Shown one piece after another: positions 9,043-19,200 of a stretch of 64,000 nucleotides of DNA. The stretch lies in assembly GCA_944323155.1 (NCBI GenBank), contig CALURL010000009.1, positions 1 to 64,000 of the forward strand, given 5' to 3'. This DNA is from Candidatus Gastranaerophilales bacterium. Its GTDB lineage: Bacteria; Cyanobacteriota; Vampirovibrionia; Gastranaerophilales; Gastranaerophilaceae. Below the pieces are notes generated by a model. It saw nothing but the letters and a program-made list of their open reading frames with translations, searched no databases and was not told where the DNA came from. The stretch's first letter is position 1. Each line of letters starts with the position of its first letter. A program made the position numbers and the translations under genes.

Positions 9043-9912
9043 ATGAATTTTGAAAACATTACAACAATTGCATACTTAGGGCCGCAGGCATCTTTCAGTG
9101 AAATGGCAAAGGATGAATTCTGCAAACAATACAATCTCAACGTTTCTTCAAATCCTATGCCGACAATCAGACAGGTTATAGAATACGTAGATGAAAATGA
9201 GAATGCACTCGGCGTTGTTCCGGTAGAAAATTCCATAGAAGGTTCTGTTAGAGAAGCCATGGATAATCTTATGATTACCAGAAATCCTGATGTAACTATT
9301 TTATCAGAATATATAATGCCGATTCGCCACTGCCTTTTATCCAGAACAACAGAATTCTACAGTATAACAGGCATAATCTCTCATCCACAGGCGCTTGCAC
9401 AATGCCAGAATTTTATACATGATGAAATGCCGTTTAATGTAAACATTATAGAGGCCACAAGTACAGCAGAAGCTGCAAGAAGTCTTCAAAATTACAATCT
9501 TACATACGCCGCTATAGGAAGCAAAAAAACAGCAGAAGTTTATAATTTAAATATTCTGAAAGAAAACATAAACGACGACAAAACCAATCAAACACGCTTT
9601 GTGCTAATTGGGAAGTTCCACACAGAAAAAACAGGTCATGATAAAACATCAATTGCTTTCTCAACAGAAAACAAACCCGGCGCGCTTTTGAATGTTCTGG
9701 AAATTTTTATGAAAAACAATATTAATTTATCCTATATATCATCACGCCCGTCAAAAACAAAATTCGGTGATTACATTTTTATAGTAAATTTTGACGGTCA
9801 CATTGAAGATTTAGGAATTAAAAATACCATTGATGAAATCCAAAAACAAACAACATTTATGCGATTTTTAGGTTCTTATCCGAAGGGAAAGACTATTGAA
9901 TCTCCTCAATAG
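9043..9912 (+). CDS. pheA: Prephenate dehydratase
   Basis: A 289-residue stand-alone enzyme that turns prephenate into phenylpyruvate for phenylalanine synthesis. Residues 1-185 form the PDT domain, with YLGPQASFSE, VPVENSIEGSV and the catalytic TRF motif (NQTRFVLIG). A C-terminal ACT domain (about 200-275) carries the phenylalanine-binding GALLNVLEIF and the ESRP-type segment (SSRPSK), so feedback inhibition is likely. No chorismate mutase domain is fused. Its 3' end overlaps the convergent acpS gene by 20 bases. Confidence 0.92.
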   Translation: MNFENITTIAYLGPQASFSEMAKDEFCKQYNLNVSSNPMPTIRQVIEYVDENENALGVVPVENSIEGSVREAMDNLMITRNPDVTILSEYIMPIRHCLLSRTTEFYSITGIISHPQALAQCQNFIHDEMPFNVNIIEATSTAEAARSLQNYNLTYAAIGSKKTAEVYNLNILKENINDDKTNQTRFVLIGKFHTEKTGHDKTSIAFSTENKPGALLNVLEIFMKNNINLSYISSRPSKTKFGDYIFIVNFDGHIEDLGIKNTIDEIQKQTTFMRFLGSYPKGKTIESPQ

Positions 9913-10243
9913 TTACAAAAGCAATTGCCTTAGATTTTTCATGAGAAATACTGAGATTAACAGTAAAATTCTTCGGGAGTTTTTTGAGAATTTTTATACA
10001 AGGGCATCCATTTTCGTCATGAAAAACTTCAATTTCTCTATATCTAACATCTTTAACTCCAAATCCGCTTAATGCTTTAACAACAGCTTCTTTTGCACAA
10101 AACCTTGCACAAAAACGGCTTTGCGGCTGCCTGAATGATTTGCAGTATTTCTGTTCGTTTTCAGTAAAAATCCTATCAAGAAACTCCTGAGATTTTCCTC
10201 TAAATCGTTCTATATCTTCAATATCAACACCGATTTTCAGCAT
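9893..10243 (-). CDS. acpS: Holo-[acyl-carrier-protein] synthase
   Basis: A 116-residue enzyme of usual AcpS length. It transfers 4'-phosphopantetheine from CoA to acyl carrier protein. The N-terminal GVDIEDIERF motif carries the magnesium-binding aspartate, and ARFCAKEAVVKALSG carries the second metal ligand and CoA-binding residues. The tail overlaps pheA on the other strand. Two extra cysteines in FCARFCAKEA are unremarkable. Confidence 0.92.
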   Translation of the reverse strand: MLKIGVDIEDIERFRGKSQEFLDRIFTENEQKYCKSFRQPQSRFCARFCAKEAVVKALSGFGVKDVRYREIEVFHDENGCPCIKILKKLPKNFTVNLSISHEKSKAIAFVTIEEIQ

Positions 10244-10372
10244 AAAATTATTATTCCAAAAATCGCTTTAAAATTCAAGTTTGTTGACAGAATTCGCAAC
10301 TATACGATATAATTGAATTATTACACTACGCTTTAATCACTTTTTCATTAAATTTGTCAGAAAGGCAAATTT

Positions 10373-11350
10373 ATGGCAAATTCAACAATACCTTATTCTT
10401 TTGTCCCGGGAACAAAGGCAAAGGCAAGTGAAGTCAATGCAAACTTTCTTGCACTTGCAAACTCAGTTGACGATGTAAAAGAATTTACGCAAACCCAAAT
10501 TTCCAACCTTGAAACGTCATTGACAGAAGATATTACAGATATTACAGATTCTCTTGTAAAAACAGATTTAAGTAATACTAACTTTTTAACAAATTGTATT
10601 TTAGAAGCGCCAAACGGGGTTGCGGATTATCTGAATACACAAATAACAATACAAGAAGGTCTTAAGGTTTTAATATCTGATGGAAGAAATTCCAATGGAA
10701 CTCTTAAAACAGTAGAATATACAGTTTCTGCGGACATAAACTATACCCCGACTATGACAAGTGAAACAAGAGAATTATTTCTAAGTTCAGACGGTACAGT
10801 AAGCTCTTACAATTATCTGGCAGTTTTCATAACAACAATACAGCCGGCAACTGCAATAACAGACTGTGCCTGGTTTAATCCAATCACAAACATCTGGAAA
10901 ACAACATCAAATACCGGCAACACATGGACTGAAGCAAAAATAATTAACATTGGCAGATTTTCAACCGACACAAGCACAATTACTGAAATGACAACGGAAA
11001 ATCCTATAAACTTCATTAAACAAAGTGATAAACAACAAATTATAAATTGGACAATGCCTGATTATGATTCCATGTATTCCATAACAATGAATACTTTAAC
11101 CCAGTCGCCAACTGACGGTATAATAATCGCAATGGGCGGCAGAAATGCTATGAACGTAGAAGTTTGTAATATATTTGTAGGTCCTGACTCAGAAACTCTA
11201 ACACAGATTACAAATACAAGAATAGGTGCAGGCGCAAACGACAGATTTACAGTAACAGTTCCAATAGCAAAGGGATACTGGTACAAAGTAGAAGGAGATG
11301 GTTCAACTCTTCCAAAATTTATCCCATTGAAAGGAGTTACAAATGCTTAA
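10373..11350 (+). CDS. Phage tail-fibre-like protein
   Basis: A 325-residue protein with no signal peptide. The N-terminus (IPYSFVPGTKAKASEVNANF) is of the kind found at the start of phage and prophage tail fibre or receptor-binding proteins, followed by a short coiled coil (about 35-65) and a beta-rich, Thr/Asn-rich body. Its stop overlaps the start of the next gene by 8 bases, and that gene also looks phage-derived. No other phage gene surrounds the pair. It could be a domesticated tail remnant or a cargo of an incomplete prophage. Function is inferred only from style and context. Confidence 0.55.
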   Translation: MANSTIPYSFVPGTKAKASEVNANFLALANSVDDVKEFTQTQISNLETSLTEDITDITDSLVKTDLSNTNFLTNCILEAPNGVADYLNTQITIQEGLKVLISDGRNSNGTLKTVEYTVSADINYTPTMTSETRELFLSSDGTVSSYNYLAVFITTIQPATAITDCAWFNPITNIWKTTSNTGNTWTEAKIINIGRFSTDTSTITEMTTENPINFIKQSDKQQIINWTMPDYDSMYSITMNTLTQSPTDGIIIAMGGRNAMNVEVCNIFVGPDSETLTQITNTRIGAGANDRFTVTVPIAKGYWYKVEGDGSTLPKFIPLKGVTNA

Positions 11351-11708
11351 ATATGCAAAAATCATAAATACAGAAACCGGACTTTGTGAAGTAGGCTTAG
11401 GTACAAATGAAACATTCTACAAGTCACTCGGTATGCAAAAACTAGATGTTACGCAATCCGAAATCGATGAACAATGGTACCTCTCAGAAAAATTAAATAC
11501 AGAAGCTTACTCTCTAAAAAAACAGGAATATGAAAAAGAAACCCGAAAATTTGAAATTCAAAATGAATTAAATACACTGGATTTGAAACGCATACGCGCA
11601 ATTTGCGAACCGGAACTTAAAAATCCTGAAACAGGTGAAACATGGCTTGAATATTACAATAACCAAATTCTTACACTGAGAGATGAATTAACTGATTTAA
11701 CTTCATAA
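11343..11708 (+). CDS. Phage-type tail accessory protein
   Basis: A 121-residue protein starting with a segment (KIINTETGLCEVGLGTN) typical, from memory, of small proteins encoded right after tail fibres in prophages of gut bacteria. The C-terminal half is a charged helix with a NPETGETWLEYY stretch. It overlaps the tail-fibre-like gene by 8 bases and is followed by a strong terminator, so the two form one transcription unit. A chaperone or tail assembly role is a guess. Confidence 0.5.
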   Translation: MLKYAKIINTETGLCEVGLGTNETFYKSLGMQKLDVTQSEIDEQWYLSEKLNTEAYSLKKQEYEKETRKFEIQNELNTLDLKRIRAICEPELKNPETGETWLEYYNNQILTLRDELTDLTS

Positions 11709-11716
11709 ATCCACCT

Positions 11717-11745
11717 GAGCCGAAAAATATTTCGGCTCTTTTTTA
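11717..11745 (+). terminator. Rho-independent terminator after the phage-like pair
   Basis: A perfect 9-bp stem (GAGCCGAAA with TTTCGGCTC) around an AATA loop, followed by six T. It isolates the phage-like pair from tyrS. Confidence 0.88.
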
Positions 11746-11798
11746 TTTGTTTCTGATATAATTACATTAATTGAATAACAGAAATTTGGAGAGAATTT

Positions 11799-13022
11799 AT
11801 GGCTGAAATAAGACAAGAATTTATAGAACAGGCAAAACATTTAACACGTAATGCAGAAGTATTACCTGGCGGAATAGAAGAATTAGCCGCAAAATTGCAG
11901 TATTCACATGATACAAATACTCCGCTTCGTGTAAAATTAGGCATGGATCCAACACGCCCTGATTTACACCTAGGACATACTGTTGTTATGAGAAAGTTAA
12001 AAGAATTCCAGAGTCTCGGACATAAAATTGTTCTTATAGTCGGCGGTGCAACTGCAATGGTCGGAGATCCGTCAGGAAAATCTGAAACAAGACCGGCGCT
12101 TACAAAAGAACAAGTAGAAGAAAACGCAAAATCATATTTTGATCAAATGTCAAAAGTTCTTGATGTATCAGATGCCGAAGTTGTTAATAATGCTGATTGG
12201 CTTCATAAAATGAGTTTTACAGACCTATTAAAACTTTCAGCACAGGTAACAGTTGCCCAAATGATGACACGCGATGATTTTGCAAAACGTTATGCAGAAG
12301 GCCGTCCTATTTCTATCCATGAATTTTTCTATCCATTAATGCAGGCATACGATTCTGTAGAAGTTGATTCAGATATAGAACTCGGCGGAACTGATCAAAG
12401 ATTTAATACACTTTTAGGAAGAGATATTCAAGCGGCTTACGGGAAAAAATATCCTCAGCTTGTAATGCTTTTGCCGCTTCTTGAAGGCACAGACGGCGTT
12501 GTAAAAATGTCTAAAACTTATCCGGAACACTGTATTTCTTTAACAGACAGCGATGTTGATATGTTCGGCAAATTAATGAGTATTCCTGATAATATGATTT
12601 CAAGATACTTCAGCCTTTTAACAGATGCCACAAAAGAAGAACTTGAAGCAATAGACAAACAAATTGCAGACGGTTCTGTTAACCCTCGTGATATAAAAAT
12701 GAAACTTGCTTATACAATTACAAAAGAATACCACGGAGAAGAAGGCGCAAAACATGGCCAAGAAGCTTTTATAAATGTTGTTTCAAACAAAGGTATTCCA
12801 GATGATATACAAGAAATTTCCTCAATGAACGGAAAAGGGATATTAGATGTCCTTGTAGAACTCAAGTTTGTACAAAGCAAAGGCGAAGCCAAAAGACTTA
12901 TCCAGGGCGGCGGTGTAAAAGTTGACGGAGAAAAGATTACCGATATGGCTTATACATTTGACATAAAAGAAAGCGTAATATTACAGGCAGGCAAAAGAAA
13001 ATTCGCAAAACTGCTAAAATAA
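11799..13022 (+). CDS. tyrS: Tyrosyl-tRNA synthetase
   Basis: A 407-residue class I synthetase that charges tRNA-Tyr. The HIGH-type motif is DLHLGHT, and the second signature is KMSKT (in VVKMSKTYPE) rather than the usual KMSKS. The C-terminal S4 RNA-binding domain (about 340-405) has the AKRLIQGGGVKVDG motif. A GGAGAG ribosome site precedes the ATG. It is followed 54 bases later by cysE. Confidence 0.95.
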   Translation: MAEIRQEFIEQAKHLTRNAEVLPGGIEELAAKLQYSHDTNTPLRVKLGMDPTRPDLHLGHTVVMRKLKEFQSLGHKIVLIVGGATAMVGDPSGKSETRPALTKEQVEENAKSYFDQMSKVLDVSDAEVVNNADWLHKMSFTDLLKLSAQVTVAQMMTRDDFAKRYAEGRPISIHEFFYPLMQAYDSVEVDSDIELGGTDQRFNTLLGRDIQAAYGKKYPQLVMLLPLLEGTDGVVKMSKTYPEHCISLTDSDVDMFGKLMSIPDNMISRYFSLLTDATKEELEAIDKQIADGSVNPRDIKMKLAYTITKEYHGEEGAKHGQEAFINVVSNKGIPDDIQEISSMNGKGILDVLVELKFVQSKGEAKRLIQGGGVKVDGEKITDMAYTFDIKESVILQAGKRKFAKLLK

Positions 13023-13076
13023 TTACAAAATAATAATACTTAAACAAACTAAAACGCCACAAAGGCAGGTGTAAAA

Positions 13077-13733
13077 ATGTTTAAAATTCTAAAACGCGGA
13101 ATTACAAAAGTAAAAGAAGATATTCAAGTTATTTACGACAAAGATCCTGCCGCAAACAATCTTTTAGAGGTAATTTTGTGCTATCCCGGCTTGCATGCCT
13201 TAATAGCATACCGTTTTGCTCATAGACTCTATAAATGGCACATTCCATTGATACCACGTGTAATTTCTTATATAACACGCATAATTACAGGTATAGAAAT
13301 TCATCCCGCGGCAAAAATCGGCAGACGATTTTTTATAGACCACGGTGAAGGAGTTGTAATCGGTGCAACAACTGTAATTGGAGATGATGTTCTTATTTAT
13401 CAGCAGGTAACCCTCGGCGGAACAGGAAAAGAACACGGGAAACGCCATCCGACATTAGAAAACGGTGTTATAGTAGGTGCAGGCGCAAAAGTTTTAGGGA
13501 ATATTACACTCGGGCAGCATGTAAGAGTTGGTGCAGGTTCGGTTGTAATAGATAATGTTCCTGAATACTCAACAGTTGTCGGAGTTCCGGGAAGAATAGT
13601 TCATCAAAAAATCAGGGACGAAAATGGCGTTCTTATGCATAACAGAATTCCAGATCCTGTAAAATGTGAATTAAACAGATTAAAATATGAAGTTTTGGAA
13701 TTAAAAGAAAAAATCAACAAAATTGAAAAATAA
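13077..13733 (+). CDS. cysE: Serine O-acetyltransferase
   Basis: A 218-residue left-handed beta-helix acetyltransferase making O-acetylserine for cysteine synthesis. It has the family N-terminal helices, the catalytic FIDHGEGVVIG segment, and hexapeptide repeats such as VTLGGTGKEHGKRHP and VIVGAGAKVLGN. The C-terminus ends in a charged helix. No cysK lies in the window. A short gene follows after 13 bases with its own AAAGGAGG site, so the two are probably co-transcribed. Confidence 0.93.
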   Translation: MFKILKRGITKVKEDIQVIYDKDPAANNLLEVILCYPGLHALIAYRFAHRLYKWHIPLIPRVISYITRIITGIEIHPAAKIGRRFFIDHGEGVVIGATTVIGDDVLIYQQVTLGGTGKEHGKRHPTLENGVIVGAGAKVLGNITLGQHVRVGAGSVVIDNVPEYSTVVGVPGRIVHQKIRDENGVLMHNRIPDPVKCELNRLKYEVLELKEKINKIEK

Positions 13734-13746
13734 AGGAGGTTAAAAC

Positions 13747-13947
13747 ATGTATCACGTTTACACAGAAAGAAACCATTCAGAATTTTCAAGAACATTAATT
13801 TGCGAAACAAAAGACTACGAAATCGCAATGGAAAAAGCAGAACAGGCAATTGCAAAAGATCCTGAATTGAATTACATTGTTGAACAAACAGACGGTTCAA
13901 TGAACAGTTACGGAGATTTAATCGCTACAGTAGTTGCAAAAAGTTAA
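13747..13947 (+). CDS. Small conserved-looking protein after cysE
   Basis: A 66-residue cytoplasmic protein with a strong AAAGGAGG ribosome site 7 bases before the ATG and a terminator directly after the stop. The sequence (MYHVYTERNHSEFSRT, then a helix with AMEKAEQAIAKDPELNYI) gives no family I recognise. Spacing suggests co-transcription with cysE; a role in sulfur metabolism would be speculation. Confidence 0.75.
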   Translation: MYHVYTERNHSEFSRTLICETKDYEIAMEKAEQAIAKDPELNYIVEQTDGSMNSYGDLIATVVAKS

Positions 13948-13948
13948 C

Positions 13949-13974
13949 AAACGGTCATAACGACCGTTTTTTTT
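13949..13974 (+). terminator. Terminator of the tyrS-cysE region
   Basis: ACGGTC and GACCGT form a stem around an ATAAC loop, extended by AA/TT pairs and followed by eight T. It starts right after the stop of the 66-residue gene. Confidence 0.9.
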
Positions 13975-13990
13975 ATTAATGCTGACAAAT

Positions 13991-14018
13991 TTTACATTTT
14001 GCAATATGAATTTATGAT
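13991..14018 (+). promoter_or_regulatory. Promoter of the zinc alcohol dehydrogenase gene
   Basis: TTTACA (13991-13996), 16 bases, then TATGAT (14013-14018), 23 bases before the ATG. A strong GAGGAGG ribosome site lies in between. Confidence 0.55.
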
Positions 14019-14041
14019 AAACTCATTTGAGGAGGTAAAAT

Positions 14042-15007
14042 ATGAAAGCAGTAGTATTTGACGAAGGATTAAAATTAGTAAACGATTATAAAAAGCCGGT
14101 TCCGCAAAAAGGAGAAGCATTAGTGCGCGTAACTCTTGCAGGGATTTGCAATACTGATTACGAAATCACTAAAGGCTATATGGGCTATAAAGGGATTTTG
14201 GGACACGAAGCCGTAGGCGTTGTAGAAGAAATTAACGACAAAGACCAATCTCTTTTAGGGAAACGTGTTGTTGCGGAAATAAGTTACGGATGCAAAAAGC
14301 CGGAGTGTCCTTATTGCGCAGAAAAATTATACCGCCACTGCCCTGAACGTCACACTTTAGGAATTTGGAAAAAAGACGGAGTATTTGCAGAGTACTTCAC
14401 TATGCCCCTAGAAGTTCTTTTTGAAGTTCCGGATAATGTTCCTGATGAACAGGCCGTTTTTGTAGAACCGCTCGCCGCAGCTTGCGAAATCACCGAGCAA
14501 TTACACATAAAACCGTTTCAAAAAGTAATCGTATTAGGTGATGGGAAACTAGGACTTATCACAGCTTTAACACTTAACGCTCAAAACTTTGATGTAACTT
14601 TAGTCGGAAAACACCAAAACAAGCTTGACATTGCAAAAGCTCAGGGCGTTAAAACAATGCTTTTGCAGGATTTAAAAATAGAAAAAATTTATGATGTGGT
14701 AGTTGAAGCAACAGGATCTGTTTCAGGATTTGAAACATCACTTGCACTTACAAAACCTCGCGGAGTGCTTGTTTTAAAAAGCACAGTTGCAGCTACAAAA
14801 GAATTCAATCTCGCACCTATCGTAATTGATGAAATTACAGTTTTAGGGTCACGCTGCGGACAATTTGGCCCGGCTTTGAGATTATTAAAGTCTAAAAAAA
14901 TTGATTTTTCTCCGCTAATTTCTGCAACATACAATGCAGATGATGCTATTGAGGCTTTTGAAAAAAATAAGGAAAAAGAAACTTTAAAAGTACTTATAAA
15001 ATTCTAA
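14042..15007 (+). CDS. Zinc-dependent medium-chain alcohol dehydrogenase
   Basis: A 321-residue MDR-family oxidoreductase. The catalytic zinc site is visible as C36 and H55-E56 (GILGHEAVG), and the structural zinc loop as C84, C89, C92 and C100. The NAD(P)-binding Rossmann motif appears as VLGDGKLGLITAL. It is shorter than typical 340-350-residue members such as threonine or sorbitol dehydrogenases. It stands alone between two terminators. Class is sure; the alcohol substrate cannot be told. Confidence 0.87.
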   Translation: MKAVVFDEGLKLVNDYKKPVPQKGEALVRVTLAGICNTDYEITKGYMGYKGILGHEAVGVVEEINDKDQSLLGKRVVAEISYGCKKPECPYCAEKLYRHCPERHTLGIWKKDGVFAEYFTMPLEVLFEVPDNVPDEQAVFVEPLAAACEITEQLHIKPFQKVIVLGDGKLGLITALTLNAQNFDVTLVGKHQNKLDIAKAQGVKTMLLQDLKIEKIYDVVVEATGSVSGFETSLALTKPRGVLVLKSTVAATKEFNLAPIVIDEITVLGSRCGQFGPALRLLKSKKIDFSPLISATYNADDAIEAFEKNKEKETLKVLIKF

Positions 15008-15023
15008 ATTCATAAACTTGTAA

Positions 15024-15062
15024 AAAATACCTGTCTTATTAAATAAGACAGGTATTTTTATT
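15024..15062. terminator. Bidirectional terminator
   Basis: A 15-bp perfect stem (AAATACCTGTCTTAT with ATAAGACAGGTATTT) with T runs on both sides. It serves the dehydrogenase gene on plus and the foldase gene on minus. Confidence 0.9.
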
Positions 15063-15076
15063 TTGTTTTATAAAAA

Positions 15077-16231
15077 CTATTTTTGTTTTTTATCAGCCGC
15101 TCTTTGTTCTTCTATTTCTTTAACCTTTTTAGCGCCTTCTGTTATAGATTTTTGAACAGCTTGTTTCATGTTCTCCGGAGAATATTCAGGATTAATATAC
15201 TCGATTTTTGCATTTTTCTTCAAAGATTCAGTAAGTTTATCGAGCAACTCAAGTTGTTTCTGATTTTCCAGATAACCTTTAATATCACCTTTAACTTTTT
15301 CATAAGGTTCAGTCATAGCAGCAGCTCTGTCAGTAACCATAATGATATGATAACCAAATTGAGTCTTAACAACTTTATCAGAAATTGTATTAGGTTTCAT
15401 AGAAAATGCAGCTTTAGAAAATTCCGGAACCATTTCTTTTTCAGAGAAGAATCCTAAATCACCGCCTTTTACAGCAGTTATAGTATCTTCTGAATTATCT
15501 TTAGCTAATTTACCGAAACCTGCAGGATTTTTCTTAGCGTCAGCAAGAATCTGGTTTGCTTTAGCTTCTTTAGCTTTCATTTCTTCAGCGACTTTTGCCT
15601 TGATATCAGCTTCTGACAAAGATTTATTTTTTTCATCAGCCTTAATACCTTCTTCAATAGTTTTCGGGTCAGCCGCAATTAAAATATGAGAAGCTCTTAC
15701 TCTGTCAGGATGTTTGAATTTTGCTAAATTTTCTTTGTAGAATTTTTTAGCCTCAGCATCAGAAACTGAACTGTTTCCTAATTCTTTAGCCAGTTTTTTC
15801 ATTTTAACTTCTTCTTTCAAATCATCTCTGAATTGAGCGGAAGTCATGCCGTTTTGTTTCAAAATAGCGTCTAACTGTTCTTTAGAACCGACTTTGCTTA
15901 TAATATCTTTAACTGCATTATCTACATCTTCATCAGTTACTTTAATTCCGCGTTTAGCCATTTCCTGTTCAAGCAAAGCTTTTACAATCAATTCATTTGT
16001 AACTCTTTCCTTGATTAGAAGATACAAAAATCCATTTTTATCTTTTTTAACATCAATACCAAGCTGCGTCATCATACCGCCGCCTGATTGCTTGTCAAAA
16101 GCTTTATCAAATTGGGCTTGAGTAATAGGCTGGTCATTGACCTTAATAATAGCTTGTTGAGATTTTAAGCCGCAGCCGGAACAAAGAATTACTGAGGCAG
16201 CCAGTGTTACTAATAATTTTTTCCCCTTCAT
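15077..16231 (-). CDS. PrsA/SurA-type peptidyl-prolyl isomerase lipoprotein
   Basis: A 384-residue foldase. A lipoprotein signal peptide with lipobox LCSGC puts the lipidated cysteine near residue 20. A SurA-like N-terminal helical domain (about 25-170) follows, then a parvulin rotamase domain (about 175-300) with ASHILI, GDLGFF and FGYHIIMV motifs. It would help fold exported proteins at the membrane. The start lies 18 bases after the mfd stop, so mfd and this gene form an operon. PrsA versus SurA cannot be settled; the lipid anchor favours PrsA-like. Confidence 0.88.
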   Translation of the reverse strand: MKGKKLLVTLAASVILCSGCGLKSQQAIIKVNDQPITQAQFDKAFDKQSGGGMMTQLGIDVKKDKNGFLYLLIKERVTNELIVKALLEQEMAKRGIKVTDEDVDNAVKDIISKVGSKEQLDAILKQNGMTSAQFRDDLKEEVKMKKLAKELGNSSVSDAEAKKFYKENLAKFKHPDRVRASHILIAADPKTIEEGIKADEKNKSLSEADIKAKVAEEMKAKEAKANQILADAKKNPAGFGKLAKDNSEDTITAVKGGDLGFFSEKEMVPEFSKAAFSMKPNTISDKVVKTQFGYHIIMVTDRAAAMTEPYEKVKGDIKGYLENQKQLELLDKLTESLKKNAKIEYINPEYSPENMKQAVQKSITEGAKKVKEIEEQRAADKKQK

Positions 16232-16249
16232 AATGTCTCTCTTTCTTTT

Positions 16250-19200
16250 TTAACAATTAAATTCGTGACTAACTTTATACATATAATAAAACAAATCCGT
16301 CAAAATGTTAAATACTTCATTAAAATTCATATATGAATGATTCAAAAGCAAAATGGAATTGCCTTCTTCGCAAGCCTTTGGAGCAATTGTAAATTTTATA
16401 CGTTTAAGAATTTCAGAAGGCAGTTCTTTTTGAATAATTCTCCACTCCGGCTGATTAAAAGGCATGTAAATACGAATATTATCAGGTGTTTCTCTGATAA
16501 GAGAAATCTTAACCTCGGTAGCTGCAAGCCTGATTTTTATAAGTTTAATCAAGTTTTCAACACTCTCAGGCGGTTTTGCAAACCTATCTTTCCATTCTTC
16601 AACAATGCTGTCGAGTTCAATTTCGGAATTAACATCAGCAAGGCGTTTATATTCAATCATTTTTTGTTCGGAAGAACCAACCCATTCATCAGGAATAAAT
16701 GCGGTTACGTTAATATCAACGATTGTCGGCTGAACTTTTTCTGTATAATTGCCTTGAAGCTCCTGAACAGTTTCTTCAAGAAGCTGGCAATATGTATCAA
16801 AACCGACATTAATCATATGTCCATGCTGTTTTGTCCCTAAGATATTTCCAACACCGCGAATTTCAACGTCACGCATAGCAATTTGATACCCGCTTCCAAG
16901 TGTTGTGAACTCTTTTATCGCCTTCAAACGTTGAACAGCATCCGTTGTAATTTCTTTTGATTTTGTATAGAAACAATAACAATAAGCCTGACGCTGAGAA
17001 CGTCCGACACGCCCGCGAAGCTGATAAAGCTGTGCTAGACCAAATTTATCTGCATTATGAATTATCATTGTATTAGCATTTGGAATATCAATACCATTTT
17101 CGATAATTGTTGTAGCAAGAAGAATATCATATTCCTGATTTGCAAAATCCACAATTACTTTTTCAAGAGTTTTCTCATCCATCTGCCCGTGTCCTATTGC
17201 AATTCTTGCGTTAGGAACAAGTTTTTGCAATTGAAGTCTGAATTCATCTATTGTCTCAACTCTGTTATACAGATAAAATACCTGTCCTTCTCTATCAAGC
17301 TCATGAACAATGGCATTTTTTACCATATTTTCATTCCACTCGCCGACATAAGTTTTAATCGGAAGTCTGTTTTTAGGCGGAGTGTTAATCACAGACATAT
17401 CTTTTATGCCGGAAAGCGACATATAGAGAGTTCTTGGAATAGGTGTTGCTGACATCGTAATAATATCAATATTTTCACGAAGCTGCTTTAATTTTTCTTT
17501 ATGTCTGACGCCAAAGCGGTGTTCCTCATCAATTACAAGCAGGCCTAAATCCTTAAAAACTATTCCGTCCTGCAAAAGTCTATGAGTTCCGATAACAACA
17601 TCACATTTGCCTGTCGCAAGGAGTTTTATAGTTTCTTTTTGCTCTTTTGAAGTTCTAAAACGCGACATCAATTCAACATCAACGCCGAAAGGTTTAAACC
17701 TTTCAGAAATAGTCTGAAAATGCTGCAATGCAAGAATTGTTGTCGGCACAACGACTGCAACCTGTTTACCTGAAGTTACTGCTTTAAAAATTGCACGCAT
17801 GGCAACTTCTGTTTTGCCAAAACCAACATCACCGCAAATTAATCTATCCATAGGTTTATCGCTTTCCATATCAGCTTTGACATCATTAATTGCTTTCATC
17901 TGATCAGGGGTTTCTGTATATTCAAATGCCTCTTCCATTTCAACCTGCCATGTTGTATCAGGCAGGAATTGAATTCCTTTTTGCATTTTACGTCTTGCAT
18001 ACAACCTTAATAAATCATATGCAACCTGTTCAACTTCCTTTTTAACACGGGATTTAGTATTTTCCCAATCCTTGCCGCCCATTCTGGAAAGCTTTGGCTT
18101 TATAGAACCTGAACCTCTGTATCTTACAAGAAGATTAATCTGTTCGGCAGGAATATGAAGTTTATCTTTGTTGGCGTATTCAATTGTCAAATAATCTTTC
18201 AACTGCCCGTCAATTTCCTGCTGAGAAAGCCCCTTATAAATCCCAACCCCATGGATGCTATGTACAACATATTCACCTTCTTTTATGTCGTTAATACTTT
18301 CGATATATTCAGGTTTCTCTTTGTAATAAGAACGTTTTGAGGCCGTAACTTCTTTTGTTCTTTTATTAAAAAGTTCTCTATCTGTCAGAATAATTGTTTT
18401 GAAATCTTCTAAAATCGCACCGGGAGAAGAAAGATTTTCATTCAATTCAAAATCAAAAATCTCGCGTTCTGAAAGGATTTCTTTTACACGTTCTGGATAA
18501 TCAGTCGCAATAATAATTCTATAATCACGTTTTGAATTTATATAGGCTGCAATATCATCAAGGTGAGCGCCAAAATTTTGCACCGGCTGAGAATCAAATT
18601 CGATTATCTCATCCATTTCGCTGTCAATAAAATTATTCAGACCAATTTTGACAAAGCCGGCAATTTTCTGTACAAAATCCTCGTATGGAATATGATTTTT
18701 GCCATTTAAGCCAATATTCAATTCCAATTTCAAATTTTCAGCTGCCTGCTTTTCAAAATTTTCATCAACAAACTCATATTTTGCATAAATTTCAGAAGTC
18801 TCATCAAACACAAGAATATAGTCTTTAAAATAGTCAAGAATTCCTACCATATCAGAGTTAAAATAATTTTGATAAACATCAATTCCTTCAAAATATCCTT
18901 CCTCATTCAACTGCTCATTTAGCTCAGGAGAATTCTTAAAAATATCAGAAGGTATTTCAGGCAAAATAAATTTATACATTGGCATGATATTTACTGATTT
19001 AAGTTTTTCTATAGATTTCTGGGTTTCATTATCAAAATATCTAATATCAACGATTTCATCTCCCCACAGTTCAATTCGAACAGCATTCTTATCAAGAGAA
19101 AAAACATCAATAATATCGCCTCTTACGCTGAATTCTCCGATATCACTCACCATAGTTGAGCGCTTGTAACCAAGATTTACAAGTTTCTGCGAAAAATCTT

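Noticed and set aside
11717-11798. A T-box riboswitch before tyrS
   Set aside because: The leader is only about 55 bases after a terminator and contains no T-box sequence.
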